DNA of 64,000 bases from assembly GCF_947488185.1 (NCBI RefSeq), contig NZ_CANKYM010000001.1, positions 372,001-436,000 on the forward strand. The letters are read 5' to 3'. Positions 26,925-36,285 of the stretch are shown piece after piece. The position numbers and the translations under genes are program-made. Source of the stretch: an uncultured Roseobacter sp. (lineage in GTDB: Bacteria > Pseudomonadota > Alphaproteobacteria > Rhodobacterales > Rhodobacteraceae). The notes beneath the pieces were generated by a model. That model made no database searches, was not told the DNA's origin, and saw nothing but the letters and a program-made list of their open reading frames with translations. How positions within the stretch are numbered: the first letter of the stretch is position 1; each line of letters opens with the position of its first letter.

Positions 26925-27305
26925 TCAACTCTCGCCAAAGGCGTTTTCAAGGATTTGCACCTCGCCGAGGCCGTTCACAAGTGCAACGTCAAAACGCGCT
27001 TCCGTGAGTGAGCCATTGGGCAGCGTCCCCAGATATTCAGCGGCAGCGGCAAAGATGCGCATCCTCTGCCGCTGACTGATCCTAAGAGCCGCCGCCTCGA
27101 AACTGCGGCTCTGCTTTACTTCCACAAAGACCACTTGGTCAGGGGTTTCCATGATCAGATCAATTTCGCCACCTTCACCGCGCCATCGCTTTTCGGCCAC
27201 CCGAAACCCCAGCGTTTCATAATGACGGGCCACGGTGATTTCCGCAGCACTACCCGCGTGATGTGCCATCTGCCCCCGGGACACAGGCTGCGCAAGCAAG
27301 GACAT
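26925..27305 (-). CDS. yraN: YraN family (UPF0102) nuclease-like protein
   Basis: 126 residues from the ATG at 27305. The family core is present: AEITVARHYETLGFRVAEKRWRGEGGEIDLIMETPDQVVFVEVKQSR, a D-X(n)-E-X-K endonuclease-like fold. The molecular role is not established; members resemble Holliday-junction resolvase folds. It starts four bases after the rsmI stop, the usual yraL-yraN neighbourhood. Confidence 0.9.
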   Translation of the reverse strand: MSLLAQPVSRGQMAHHAGSAAEITVARHYETLGFRVAEKRWRGEGGEIDLIMETPDQVVFVEVKQSRSFEAAALRISQRQRMRIFAAAAEYLGTLPNGSLTEARFDVALVNGLGEVQILENAFGES

Positions 27306-27309
27306 GTCG

Positions 27310-28167
27310 TCACCCTTTCGAAAGTGCCAGCGCCATCTGGTAGATTTGTCGGCGCGGAACGTCATGGGCCTTGGCCACCATATCCACCGCGTCACGCATG
27401 GACAGGGACTGCAAAGCCCGACTCAGGTCTTCTTCTAGGCCATCTTGGCTAACAGTTTCTGAACGGTTCCGGTCGATCAGCACGACAATCTCGCCTTTGA
27501 CGCTCGCGCCCGCATATACGTCGGCCAGCTCCGCGAGGGTTCCGCGCCGCACCTCTTCGAACTTCTTGGTCAGTTCCCGGCACACTGCGGCCTGCCGTTC
27601 AGGCCCCAAAGCCTTGCGCGCATCGGCCAGCATAGCGGCCAGTCGCTTGGCGGATTCGTAAAAAACCAATGTGCCGGGCACCTCACGCAGTGCATCCAAG
27701 GCGCCCCGCCGCGCCGCCTTGGCGTTGGGCAGGAAACCGGAGAAGTGAAAGGCATCTGTCGGCAAACCGGCCAGAACCAGCGCCGTGAGGATAGCCGACG
27801 GACCGGGCGCGCAGGTCTGCATCACCCCCGCCTCTCCTGCGGCCCGGCTCAATTCGAAGCCTGGGTCCGCGATGAGCGGCATCCCCGCCTCGGACGCATA
27901 GGCAACAGATTGGCCCTCCGCCACGGCGCTCAGCAAGCGCTGCGTCACGCCATCCTTGCTGTGATCGTGCAGCGCCACCAGCGGCCTGCTCGCCAGCGGG
28001 ATGCCGTGAATATCCATCAGACGCCGCAGACTGCGGGTATCTTCCGCCGCCAAAACATCCGCCGATGCCAGAACATCCAGCGCCCGCAAGGTGATATCGC
28101 GCGCCGTTCCAATCGGCACGCCCACGAAATACAGACCCGCGCGCAAAGGCACCTTTTGGTAATTCAA
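27310..28167 (-). CDS. rsmI: 16S rRNA (cytidine1402-2'-O)-methyltransferase
   Basis: 285 residues of the tetrapyrrole-methylase fold. It shows GLYFVGVPIGTARDITLRALDVL, AAEDTRSLRRLMDIHGI, YASEAGMPLIADPGFELSRAA and GFLPNAKAARRGALDAL, all RsmI/YraL signatures. With RsmH it modifies C1402 in the ribosomal P site. It is divergent from the LpoA-like lipoprotein gene with 85 bases between them. Confidence 0.95.
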   Translation of the reverse strand: MNYQKVPLRAGLYFVGVPIGTARDITLRALDVLASADVLAAEDTRSLRRLMDIHGIPLASRPLVALHDHSKDGVTQRLLSAVAEGQSVAYASEAGMPLIADPGFELSRAAGEAGVMQTCAPGPSAILTALVLAGLPTDAFHFSGFLPNAKAARRGALDALREVPGTLVFYESAKRLAAMLADARKALGPERQAAVCRELTKKFEEVRRGTLAELADVYAGASVKGEIVVLIDRNRSETVSQDGLEEDLSRALQSLSMRDAVDMVAKAHDVPRRQIYQMALALSKG

Positions 28168-28252
28168 CGCTGGACCCGCCTTTCCTGACGTCTATGATTG
28201 CCGCAACCGCGCTCTTTCGCGCCGAAAACTTTGATTGCTGGAGTATCCGCAT

Positions 28253-29434
28253 ATGTTTGCCGTTTTCCCATCCGCCCGCAAGGTCGTGCAGCTGATTGCC
28301 CTGCCCTTTGTCGCCTTGGCGCTCGCGGCCTGTGACACCATTCCGGGCGGCGGCTTTGGTGGCGGGCCCAGCATCAATACCGGCGACGCGGTGCCGGTTG
28401 CCCTGCTAGTACCTGGCGGCTCAGGCCTTACAACGGACGAATTGCTGTCACAAAGCCTTGAAAACGCAGCGCGTCTCGCCATGCGGGACCTGAACGGTGC
28501 AACGATCGATTTGCGAGTGTATCAGACGGCAGGAGACGCAGGAACAGCCGCTGCGCGGGCACAGCAGGCGGTTGATGACGGCGCAAAAATCATCTTGGGG
28601 CCGGTCTATGCAGCCTCCGCCAATGCCGTGGGGAACGCGGTTGCTGGTGACAATGTCGCCGTACTCTCGTTTTCGAACAACGCTGCCATTGCAGGCGGCA
28701 ATGTTTTCGTGCTTGGGCCAACCTTTCAGAACACCGCCAACCGCGTGGTTGGCTATGCGCGGTCCCAGGGCAAGCAGCGGTTCGTCGTCGTGCATGGGCA
28801 GGATTCTGCTGGCACTCAGGGCCGGGATGTCATTTCACGGGCAGTGACGGCACAGGGCGCGTCTGTTGTCGGCACGGTCGGCTACGCTCTGTCACAACAG
28901 GACGTGATCGCGGCCATTCCGCAGATTAAATCCGCCGTGGAAGGGAACGCGGCGGATGCCATCTTCATGACCACTGACACGGCCAGCGCGCTGCCGCTGC
29001 TCTCCCAACTCTTGCCCGAGGCCGGTGTGACGTCGGAGACGTCGCAGTTCATGGGACTGACCCGCTGGGATATTCCTGCCCAGACGCTCAGTCTGCCCGG
29101 GGTGCAGGGTGGCTGGTTTGCGGTCCCGGATCCTGCAGCCTCAGCAACCTTCAGCGCGCAGTATCAAGGGGCCTATGGTGGTGTTCCCCATCCCATCGGC
29201 GGATTGGCCTTTGACGGGATTGCCGCCATTGGTGCGCTGGTGAGCCAGGGCAACGCTGATGCGCTCACGGGGGCAGCCCTGACACAGGGCGCCGGCTTCC
29301 GGGGCGCCAGCGGTATCTTCCGGCTGCGCGCGGATGGCACCAATGAACGCGGCCTTGCGGTGGCCACGATTACCGATGCCCAGGTGACCATTCTCAGCCC
29401 CGCCCCTCAATCCTTCGGCGGCGCAGGTTTCTAA
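28253..29434 (+). CDS. LpoA-like penicillin-binding protein activator, lipoprotein
   Basis: 393 residues from the ATG at 28253, with CTGGAG upstream. A signal peptide ends in the lipobox LALAAC, so it is an outer-membrane lipoprotein. The rest is a type-1 periplasmic binding fold (VPVALLVPGGSGLTTDELLSQSLENAARLAMRDL, then AAARAQQAVDDGAKIILGPVYA), as in the C-terminal domain of LpoA/YraM. It lacks the TPR-like N-domain of enteric LpoA, which is usual in alphaproteobacteria. The yraL-yraM-yraN neighbourhood supports the call. It is followed nine bases later by glnD. Confidence 0.85.
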   Translation: MFAVFPSARKVVQLIALPFVALALAACDTIPGGGFGGGPSINTGDAVPVALLVPGGSGLTTDELLSQSLENAARLAMRDLNGATIDLRVYQTAGDAGTAAARAQQAVDDGAKIILGPVYAASANAVGNAVAGDNVAVLSFSNNAAIAGGNVFVLGPTFQNTANRVVGYARSQGKQRFVVVHGQDSAGTQGRDVISRAVTAQGASVVGTVGYALSQQDVIAAIPQIKSAVEGNAADAIFMTTDTASALPLLSQLLPEAGVTSETSQFMGLTRWDIPAQTLSLPGVQGGWFAVPDPAASATFSAQYQGAYGGVPHPIGGLAFDGIAAIGALVSQGNADALTGAALTQGAGFRGASGIFRLRADGTNERGLAVATITDAQVTILSPAPQSFGGAGF

Positions 29435-29443
29435 GGCAGGCTC

Positions 29444-32221
29444 ATGTCCCTTCCAGTCCAGCAGGTCGATGCCCCTTTGGTGGAGGGATTGATCTGTGCT
29501 CCAGACCTGATCTTTGACAAGGCCTCTTTCAATGAGGAGTTGACGTCGGCGCTTGCCGAGCAAAAAACCCCTGGCGATATCCGTACCGCCGCCGTGAACC
29601 TGTTGCGTGGCCGTCAGAAAGAGGCGCGCGCGCGCATCGCAGCGGCCTTTGCCGAACACCCCTTTGACGCCCGTCCGATGACGCGGGCCTATACCTATCT
29701 CACCGACCAACTGGTGACATCCGCGCTCTACGTGGCGCGCGAGGTCCTGCACCCCAAACCCAATCCGACGGCCAGCGAACACCTCGCGGTGATTGCGGTG
29801 GGGGGGTATGGACGCGGTGAAATGGCGCCTTTTTCAGACGTCGATCTGCTATTCCTGACACCCTACAAGATCACGGCCTGGGCGGAGAGCGTGATTGAAT
29901 CCATGCTCTACATCCTGTGGGACCTGAAACTGAAGGTCGGCCATGCCAGCCGGACGGTCAAAGAGTGCCTGCGACTGGGAACCGACGATTTCACCATCCG
30001 CACCGCGATGCTAGAACAACGCTATTTGGCGGGCGATCAGGCGCTGGCCGACACGCTGGCGCAACGGCTGCGCAAGGATCTCTTTGCCGGGTCCGAACGT
30101 GAATTCATCGAGGCCAAGCTGGCCGAACGCGAAAACCGTCATATCAAGCAGGGCCAGCGGTACGTGGTGGAGCCCAATGTGAAAGAGGGCAAGGGCGGGT
30201 TGCGCGACCTGCAATCGCTCTATTGGATCGCAAAATACGTGCATAACGTGAGGGACGTCGCCGATCTGGTGACCCTCGGTGTCTTCACCGAAGACGAATT
30301 GCGCGGTTTTGCGGCTGCGGAGGATTTCCTCTGGGCGGTGCGGGGGCATCTGCATCTGTTGTCGAAACGTGCCTCGGAACAACTGACCTTTGACATGCAG
30401 GTGCAGGTGGCCGATGCGATGGGATATGAGGACACCAAGGGCCGCCGCGCGGTCGAGGTGTTCATGCAGCACTACTTCCTGCATGCCACGGAAGTGGGCG
30501 ATCTGACCCGCATCTTCCTGACCAAACTGGAAGCCGACCATGTCAAGGCAGAGCCCATTCTGGAGCGGATTTTCCGGCGGCGTCCAAGGGTCAAGGCCAA
30601 CTATATGGTGGTCAACAACCGCATCGCGATCAAAGATGACACGGTCTTTCTCTCCGACAAGCTGAACCTGCTGCGGCTCTTCGAGGAAGCACTGCGCACC
30701 GGCATGCTGATCCACCCCGATGCCATGCGTCTCATCAAATCCAACCTGCATCTCATCGACGATGAGGTGCGGACCGCCCCCGAAGCACAGCGGATTTTCT
30801 TTGATCTGCTGTTGAAACACGGCAACCCGGAACGCGCGCTCAGAAGGATGAACGAGTTGGGGGTGCTCGGGGCCTTTGTGCCCGAGTTCGAACCGATCGT
30901 GGCGATGATGCAATTCAACATGTATCACAGCTACACCGTGGATGAGCACATCATCCAATGCATCAAGAACCTGGCGCAGATCGAGCGGGGCGAGCTGGAA
31001 GAAGACCTGCCGGTCGCCTCCTCGATCCTAAAACGCGGCGTGGATCGCAAGGTGCTCTATACCGCGCTGCTGATCCATGACATCGGCAAGGGGCGGTCCG
31101 AGGACCATTCGATCCTCGGCGCCCAAATGGCGCGCAAGATCGCCCCGCGCCTTGGCCTGAACAAGGCCGACACGGAAACAGTGGAATGGCTGGTGCGCTA
31201 TCATCTGCTGATGTCGGATATGGCGCAGAAACGCGACATCGCCGATCCGCGCACCGTGCGCGACTTTGCCAAGGCGGTGCAGACCGTGAAACGGCTTGAT
31301 CTGCTTTGCGTGCTGACGGTCTGCGACATCCGTGGCGTGGGGCCGAACACCTGGAACAACTGGAAAGCCGTGCTGATCCGCGCCCTTTACCGGCAAACCC
31401 AGCGCGCATTAGAAACCGGCCTGGAGGATCTCAATCGCGAAAACCGAGGTGTGGAGGCGAAACGCGCCCTGCGCGAGGCGCTCAGCGACTGGCCCCGCAA
31501 GGAACTGCAGGCAGAGACCGCCCGCCACTACGATCCCTACTGGCAGGCACTGCATGTCACCGCCCACGTGGTCTTTGCCAAGATGTTGCGCGACATAAAA
31601 GACGGCGAGATTCTGATCGACCTGCACCCAGATGAGGATCGCGACGCCACTCGCGCCTGTTTCGTCATGGCAGATCACCCCGGCATTTTTGCCCGCCTTG
31701 CCGGGGCCTTGGCGCTGGTGGGGGCGAATGTCGTCGATGCGCGCAGCTACACCACCAAGGACGGGATGGTGACCGACGCCTATTGGATCCAGGACGCGGA
31801 GGGGAACCCCTATGACGCTGCCCGCCTGCCCCGCCTGCGCCAGATGATCGAAAAGACCCTGCGTGGCGAGGTTGTCGCGCGCGATGCGCTGAAATCCCGC
31901 GACAAGGTCAAGAAGCGCGAACGTGCCTTCAAGGTGCCCACGCATATCACCTTCGACAACGAAGGGTCGGAAATCTACACGATCATTGAGGTGGACACGC
32001 GCGACCGACCTGGGCTGCTCTATGATCTGGCGCGCACGCTGGCCACCGCCAATGTCTACATCGCCAATGCCGTCATCGCGACCTACGGCGAACAGGTGGT
32101 CGATACCTTCTACGTCAAGGATATGTTCGGGCTGAAGTACTACGCGACCAGCAAACAGCGCGCGCTTGAGAAGAAGCTGCGCCAGGCCATTGATGATGGC
32201 GTTGAAAGGGCGCGCGAGTGA
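29444..32221 (+). CDS. glnD: [protein-PII] uridylyltransferase / uridylyl-removing enzyme
   Basis: 925 residues, full length. It senses glutamine and uridylylates or deuridylylates the PII proteins. Domains in order: nucleotidyltransferase with GGYGRGEMAPFSDVDLLFL at about residues 119-137, a GlnE-like helper region, the HD domain with H545-D546 in LIHDIGKGRSEDHS, and two C-terminal ACT domains (about 730-815 and 845-925; ADHPGIFARLAGALAL and DRPGLLYDLARTLA). It overlaps murJ by GTGA. Confidence 0.97.
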   Translation: MSLPVQQVDAPLVEGLICAPDLIFDKASFNEELTSALAEQKTPGDIRTAAVNLLRGRQKEARARIAAAFAEHPFDARPMTRAYTYLTDQLVTSALYVAREVLHPKPNPTASEHLAVIAVGGYGRGEMAPFSDVDLLFLTPYKITAWAESVIESMLYILWDLKLKVGHASRTVKECLRLGTDDFTIRTAMLEQRYLAGDQALADTLAQRLRKDLFAGSEREFIEAKLAERENRHIKQGQRYVVEPNVKEGKGGLRDLQSLYWIAKYVHNVRDVADLVTLGVFTEDELRGFAAAEDFLWAVRGHLHLLSKRASEQLTFDMQVQVADAMGYEDTKGRRAVEVFMQHYFLHATEVGDLTRIFLTKLEADHVKAEPILERIFRRRPRVKANYMVVNNRIAIKDDTVFLSDKLNLLRLFEEALRTGMLIHPDAMRLIKSNLHLIDDEVRTAPEAQRIFFDLLLKHGNPERALRRMNELGVLGAFVPEFEPIVAMMQFNMYHSYTVDEHIIQCIKNLAQIERGELEEDLPVASSILKRGVDRKVLYTALLIHDIGKGRSEDHSILGAQMARKIAPRLGLNKADTETVEWLVRYHLLMSDMAQKRDIADPRTVRDFAKAVQTVKRLDLLCVLTVCDIRGVGPNTWNNWKAVLIRALYRQTQRALETGLEDLNRENRGVEAKRALREALSDWPRKELQAETARHYDPYWQALHVTAHVVFAKMLRDIKDGEILIDLHPDEDRDATRACFVMADHPGIFARLAGALALVGANVVDARSYTTKDGMVTDAYWIQDAEGNPYDAARLPRLRQMIEKTLRGEVVARDALKSRDKVKKRERAFKVPTHITFDNEGSEIYTIIEVDTRDRPGLLYDLARTLATANVYIANAVIATYGEQVVDTFYVKDMFGLKYYATSKQRALEKKLRQAIDDGVERARE

Positions 32222-33771
32222 AGCCTATCCGCCTGATCTCGGGCCTCTTCACCGTCGGCGGCTGGACATTGATGAGCCGCATCCTCGGCTTTGTCCGGGA
32301 TGCGATGATCCTTGCCTTGCTGGGCACGGGGCCACTCTACCAGGCCTATGTCGTTGCTTTTCGCCTGCCCAATATGTTCCGCCGCTTCTTTGCCGAAGGC
32401 GCGTTCAACATGGCTTTCGTGCCGATGTTTTCCAAACGGCTGGAAGGCGGGGACGATCCGGACGGGTTTGCCTCGGACGCATTTGCGGGTCTGGCGACGG
32501 TTCTGATCGGTCTGACGCTGGTGGCGATGGCAGCGATGCCGTGGCTGATCTACGCGCTGGCCTCCGGGTTTGCGGGTCAGGAACAGTTCGGATTGTCGGT
32601 TGAATTCGGGCGCATCGCCTTCCCCTACGTCCTTTTCATCTCGCTCGCCGCCCTTCTATCGGGGATGTTGAACGCCTCCGGTCGCTTTGCGGCGGCGGCA
32701 GCAGCCCCTGTCCTGCTCAACATATTCCTGGTCGGCGCGATGGCCGCTGCGGCCTGGCTGGGCGGTGATGTGGCGCGGGCGCTTATCTGGGCCATTCCGG
32801 TCGCGGGTGTGGCGCAATTCGCGCTGTTATGGATTGCTGTGCGCAAGGCAGGCTTTGCCCTGAAACCGCGACGGCCGCGCCTGACCCCGGCCATGCGCCG
32901 GTTGATCCGGGTTGCGATCCCGGCAGCGCTGGCGGGGGGCGTGGTGCAGGTCAACCTGCTGGTCGGCCAACAAGTCGCCAGCTATTTCGACAAGGCCGTC
33001 GGGTGGCTTTTCGCGGCGGACAGGCTCTACCAGCTCCCGCTGGGTGTGGTGGGTATTGCCGTGGGGGTCGTGCTGCTACCGGATCTGTCGCGCCGCCTTC
33101 AGGCCCGCGATGATACCGGGGCAAAATCCGCGCTCAGCCGGGCGGCGGAAATCTCGCTGGCCCTCACGATCCCGGCAGCTGTGGCGCTGATGATCATTCC
33201 CTTCCCGCTGGTCTCTGTCCTCTTTGAGCGCGGGGCTGCCACCGTGGACGATACCGCCGCCATCGCCGTGGCCGTTGCGATCTATGGGCTGGGGCTGCCC
33301 GCCTTTGTTCTGCAGAAAATCCTGCAGCCCCTGTTTTTCGCGCGCGAGGACACCCGACGGCCCTTTCACTACGCGGTTGTGTCGATGGTCGTGAATGCGG
33401 CGCTGGCCATTGGGCTGGCCCCCGTTGTGGGCTGGATTGCGCCCGCCATTGCGACAACCGTTGCCGCCTGGGTGATGGTGGCCCTTTTGCGCGTCGGCGC
33501 AAAAAGCTACGGCGATGTGGCGCAATTCGATGCACGGTTCCGCAGTCGCATCTGGCGCATGGTTGTCGCCTCGGCGGTCATGGGGGCGGCTCTGTGGTTC
33601 AGCAACGTGACCCTGAGCCCGTTCCTCGGCATCCCTTGGTGGCGGGCACTGGCGTTGATGGTGCTGATCGGGATTGGCATGATCAGCTATTTCGGCACCG
33701 CACATCTGATCGGTGCGATCAGAATTGGCGAAATCCGTCAGGCACTGGGTCGGTCCCGCAGCGGCACTTGA
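32218..33771 (+). CDS. murJ: lipid II flippase MurJ
   Basis: 517 residues and about 14 transmembrane helices. The MVF/MurJ N-terminus LISGLFTVGGWTLMSRILGFVRD is complete, followed by NMFRRFFAEGAFNMAFVPMF with the essential arginines. It moves lipid II across the inner membrane. It is translationally coupled to glnD and ends directly against the stop of the convergent rhomboid-like gene. Confidence 0.95.
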   Translation: MKPIRLISGLFTVGGWTLMSRILGFVRDAMILALLGTGPLYQAYVVAFRLPNMFRRFFAEGAFNMAFVPMFSKRLEGGDDPDGFASDAFAGLATVLIGLTLVAMAAMPWLIYALASGFAGQEQFGLSVEFGRIAFPYVLFISLAALLSGMLNASGRFAAAAAAPVLLNIFLVGAMAAAAWLGGDVARALIWAIPVAGVAQFALLWIAVRKAGFALKPRRPRLTPAMRRLIRVAIPAALAGGVVQVNLLVGQQVASYFDKAVGWLFAADRLYQLPLGVVGIAVGVVLLPDLSRRLQARDDTGAKSALSRAAEISLALTIPAAVALMIIPFPLVSVLFERGAATVDDTAAIAVAVAIYGLGLPAFVLQKILQPLFFAREDTRRPFHYAVVSMVVNAALAIGLAPVVGWIAPAIATTVAAWVMVALLRVGAKSYGDVAQFDARFRSRIWRMVVASAVMGAALWFSNVTLSPFLGIPWWRALALMVLIGIGMISYFGTAHLIGAIRIGEIRQALGRSRSGT

Positions 33772-34458
33772 TCAGTCGCGGCGCAACGCTGCCAGAACCC
33801 GCGTGATCCCGCCGGGCACCAGAGCCGCAGACGCCCCAAAGCCAAAGAAGAAGGCGGCAAGATCGGCAACCCAGCCATTTCCCACATCAAAGAAGACGCC
33901 CCAGATCAACTGCAGCCCCATCAGCATCGCGATCAGGCTAAAGGCGCGCAGTTGTTCCTCTCCCCTCGCCGCGAGGCTCTGCCACATCACGAAGGAATAG
34001 CCGCCGATGAGGCCATAGACCGCCGGAAAGCCGCCAATCAGCCAATTGGGATCGTTGAGCAGCAGAGCGTAGACCAGCGCGCCGAAGATCGCGCCGCCGA
34101 AGAACAGAACCAGCACGGCCAGTTGCCCCATCGTCTCGCCCACAAGCTTGCCAAGCGCCAGCAGCAGCACTGCCGCGAAGAGCGCCGAGGTGAAGCCGGA
34201 GTGCACGAAGGAATAGGTCAAGAACCGTTGCAGGTGCTCGGGCAACCAGCGGCCATTGGTGACCATCCAGTCGAAGATATCGCCTGAAAACGCGTAAGCT
34301 TCCACCGATGCCAACCGCCATCCCACGGCCTCGGGCCCCCCGATCAGACCGCGCGCGCCGAGGCTGAACGCAACCTCCGGCAGGGCAATCGCCAGAAACA
34401 GGATCACCACCACGGGCGGCAAGGGATTGACCGGGGAGGCTTCTTTGTGGTCGTGCAT
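33772..34458 (-). CDS. rhomboid-fold membrane protein lacking protease residues
   Basis: 228 residues with about six transmembrane segments arranged as in bacterial rhomboids, but all active-site positions are changed. The GxSG serine loop reads G142-G143-F144-P145 before AVYGLIGGY, so phenylalanine stands for the serine. The catalytic histidine of AHLGGF is Asp199 in VADLAAFFFGF. In TM2, H86 remains, but the usual second His and the Asn are Ser91 and Ala95. It should be a pseudoprotease, perhaps a chaperone or retention factor for membrane proteins. The ATG at 34458 is preferred to one 14 codons earlier. Confidence 0.8.
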   Translation of the reverse strand: MHDHKEASPVNPLPPVVVILFLAIALPEVAFSLGARGLIGGPEAVGWRLASVEAYAFSGDIFDWMVTNGRWLPEHLQRFLTYSFVHSGFTSALFAAVLLLALGKLVGETMGQLAVLVLFFGGAIFGALVYALLLNDPNWLIGGFPAVYGLIGGYSFVMWQSLAARGEEQLRAFSLIAMLMGLQLIWGVFFDVGNGWVADLAAFFFGFGASAALVPGGITRVLAALRRD

Positions 34459-34469
34459 GGGCTCATTCC

Positions 34470-34498
34470 TTGACGCTGCTCTGACCCATGGGTAAGGC
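34470..34498 (+). promoter_or_regulatory. candidate trpS promoter
   Basis: TTGACG at 34470-34475 and TAAGGC at 34493-34498 with a 17-base spacer, 38 bases before the trpS ATG. The -35 is good and the -10 poor. Confidence 0.35.
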
Positions 34499-34535
34499 AC
34501 CTCAAACTGCTTTTCCAGTGAGAACGGAGCCCGAA

Positions 34536-35552
34536 ATGACCACCCCGACTTTTACGCCGCGTGTTTTTTCCGGCATTCAGCCATCGGGCGGGCTGACGCT
34601 GGGCAATTACCTGGGTGCGATCAAACGGTTTGTCAGCATGCAGGACGAGGCGTTCGAGACGATCTATTGCATGGTTGATCTGCACGCCATCACCGTCTGG
34701 CAGGACCCGGCGGACCTGCGCCGCAACACGCGCGAGCTTGCGGCGGGGTTCATCGCAAGCGGTATCAGCCCGGAGAAATCCATCCTGATTAACCAGAGCC
34801 AGGTGCCGGAGCACGCGCAGCTGGCCTGGATTTTCAACTGCGTGGCGCGCATGGGCTGGATGAAACGCATGACCCAGTTCAAGGATAAGGCCGGCAAAAA
34901 TGCCGAGGCCGCCTCGCTGGGCCTTTTCGGCTACCCGGCGCTGATGGCGGCCGACATTCTCATTTATCATGCGACCCATGTGCCCGTCGGCGAGGACCAG
35001 AAACAGCACCTGGAACTGACCCGCGACATCGCCGCCAAGTTCAACCACGACTACGGCGTTGACTTCTTTCCGCTGACCGAACCGGTGATCGAAGGGGCGG
35101 CCACGCGTGTCATGTCGTTGCGTGATGGGTCCAAAAAGATGTCCAAATCCGATCCGTCAGATGCATCGCGGATCAATATGACCGATGACGCCGACACGAT
35201 TGCAAAGAAGATCCGCAAGGCCAAGACCGATCCAGATGCGCTGCCCTCGGAAGCTGAAGGGCTTGCCGACCGGCCCGAGGCGCGCAATCTGGTGAACATC
35301 TACGCCGCGTTGAATGATCAATCGGTGGCTGAGGTGCTGCGGGATGTCGGAGGCCAGCAATTCGGGGCCTTCAAGCCGCTGCTGGCAGAGCTGGCCGTCT
35401 CAAAGCTCTCCCCGATCTCAAGCGAGATGGCACGGCTGATGGCCGACCCGTCAGAGATTGACCAAATCCTGAAACGTGGCGCGAGACAGGCGCGGGACAT
35501 CACGGCGCCTATTCTTGAGAAGACTTACGAGATTGTCGGCATGGTGCGTTAA
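34536..35552 (+). CDS. trpS: tryptophanyl-tRNA synthetase
   Basis: 338 residues, class I synthetase. [18 protein letters not shown] holds the HIGH-type motif in its TrpRS form (TLGN), and [16 protein letters not shown] holds KMSKS near residue 201. [19 protein letters not shown] and [18 protein letters not shown] are TrpRS blocks. The ATG at 34536 gives standard length. Its stop overlaps the stop of the convergent membrane-protein gene on TTAA. Confidence 0.97.
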   Translation: MTTPTFTPRVFSGIQPSGGLTLGNYLGAIKRFVSMQDEAFETIYCMVDLHAITVWQDPADLRRNTRELAAGFIASGISPEKSILINQSQVPEHAQLAWIFNCVARMGWMKRMTQFKDKAGKNAEAASLGLFGYPALMAADILIYHATHVPVGEDQKQHLELTRDIAAKFNHDYGVDFFPLTEPVIEGAATRVMSLRDGSKKMSKSDPSDASRINMTDDADTIAKKIRKAKTDPDALPSEAEGLADRPEARNLVNIYAALNDQSVAEVLRDVGGQQFGAFKPLLAELAVSKLSPISSEMARLMADPSEIDQILKRGARQARDITAPILEKTYEIVGMVR

Positions 35553-36091
35553 GCTTCGGACCACAGACCGTGCAGCAAAGACCTGCCCTTTGTCGCGCTT
35601 ACAGTTGACGCTTCTTTGCGCCAGAGCATGGCCTGTTCCGCAGAGCAGGTGCTCAGTTTGATTTTGGCGTCCTCGATACGCAAGCTGCTCAGTACGAAGT
35701 ATGATGCGCTGAAAACAAACAAGCCGTTTGCGAGACTTTTGCAGATAAGGCTGAAAACCACCTGATCTTCTGTCGTGTATATGCCTTGCAAGAACATAAG
35801 AACGGCAGCGGCAAAAGCACCTCCGCTTACCCAAATATCGAACAGAAAACGCCGCACACCAAACACTTTGGCAATCGTCAGCGCCGGGTTCTCTTTCTGG
35901 CAGCGCTGGTTTGCCCGGTGCGCAAGCGCGGCACCTACCAAGCCTGCTCCGATCACAAAGAAGAAACCCGTCCAGAGGATTGCGACAACGAGAAGCAACG
36001 TAAGACAAAAGCAAAACAACGCCATCCGCTTGAGCCCAACGGACTGCAGATAATTACGGCCTGACATCAGGAAATCTTCGATGCGTTTCAT
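35549..36091 (-). CDS. hypothetical membrane protein
   Basis: 180 residues from the ATG at 36091, which has GAGG eight bases upstream. Hydrophobic segments lie near residues 22-42, 43-57, 82-102 and 115-135; the C-terminal 45 residues are polar. I recognise no family. A perfect 15-base palindrome lies 45 bases upstream, between it and the divergent VOC gene. GC content appears lower than in neighbouring genes, which could mean recent acquisition. Confidence 0.55.
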   Translation of the reverse strand: MKRIEDFLMSGRNYLQSVGLKRMALFCFCLTLLLVVAILWTGFFFVIGAGLVGAALAHRANQRCQKENPALTIAKVFGVRRFLFDIWVSGGAFAAAVLMFLQGIYTTEDQVVFSLICKSLANGLFVFSASYFVLSSLRIEDAKIKLSTCSAEQAMLWRKEASTVSATKGRSLLHGLWSEA

Positions 36092-36135
36092 ACGGTTATC
36101 CTCACCCGAACCATAAGATGCTACCATAGGTGGCA

Positions 36136-36150
36136 GAATGAGTCTCATTC
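36136..36150. promoter_or_regulatory. perfect 7-1-7 palindrome in divergent promoter
   Basis: GAATGAG at 36136-36142, a single T, then CTCATTC at 36144-36150. A heptamer pair around one base is the form of many Fur-family and other dimeric operators. It sits between the minus-strand membrane-protein gene and the plus-strand VOC gene. Confidence 0.45.
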
Positions 36151-36285
36151 AGGCTCCCGCAACTAGCGAATTCTTGCCGATGCATCTGCTAATGCTCCGC
36201 ACAGGTGATGCGCAAATGCGCAGCTGGCGTATGAAATCAGCGGTTCGTAGACAAGGACAGAACCTAAACAAGAGAGAGCTGATAG

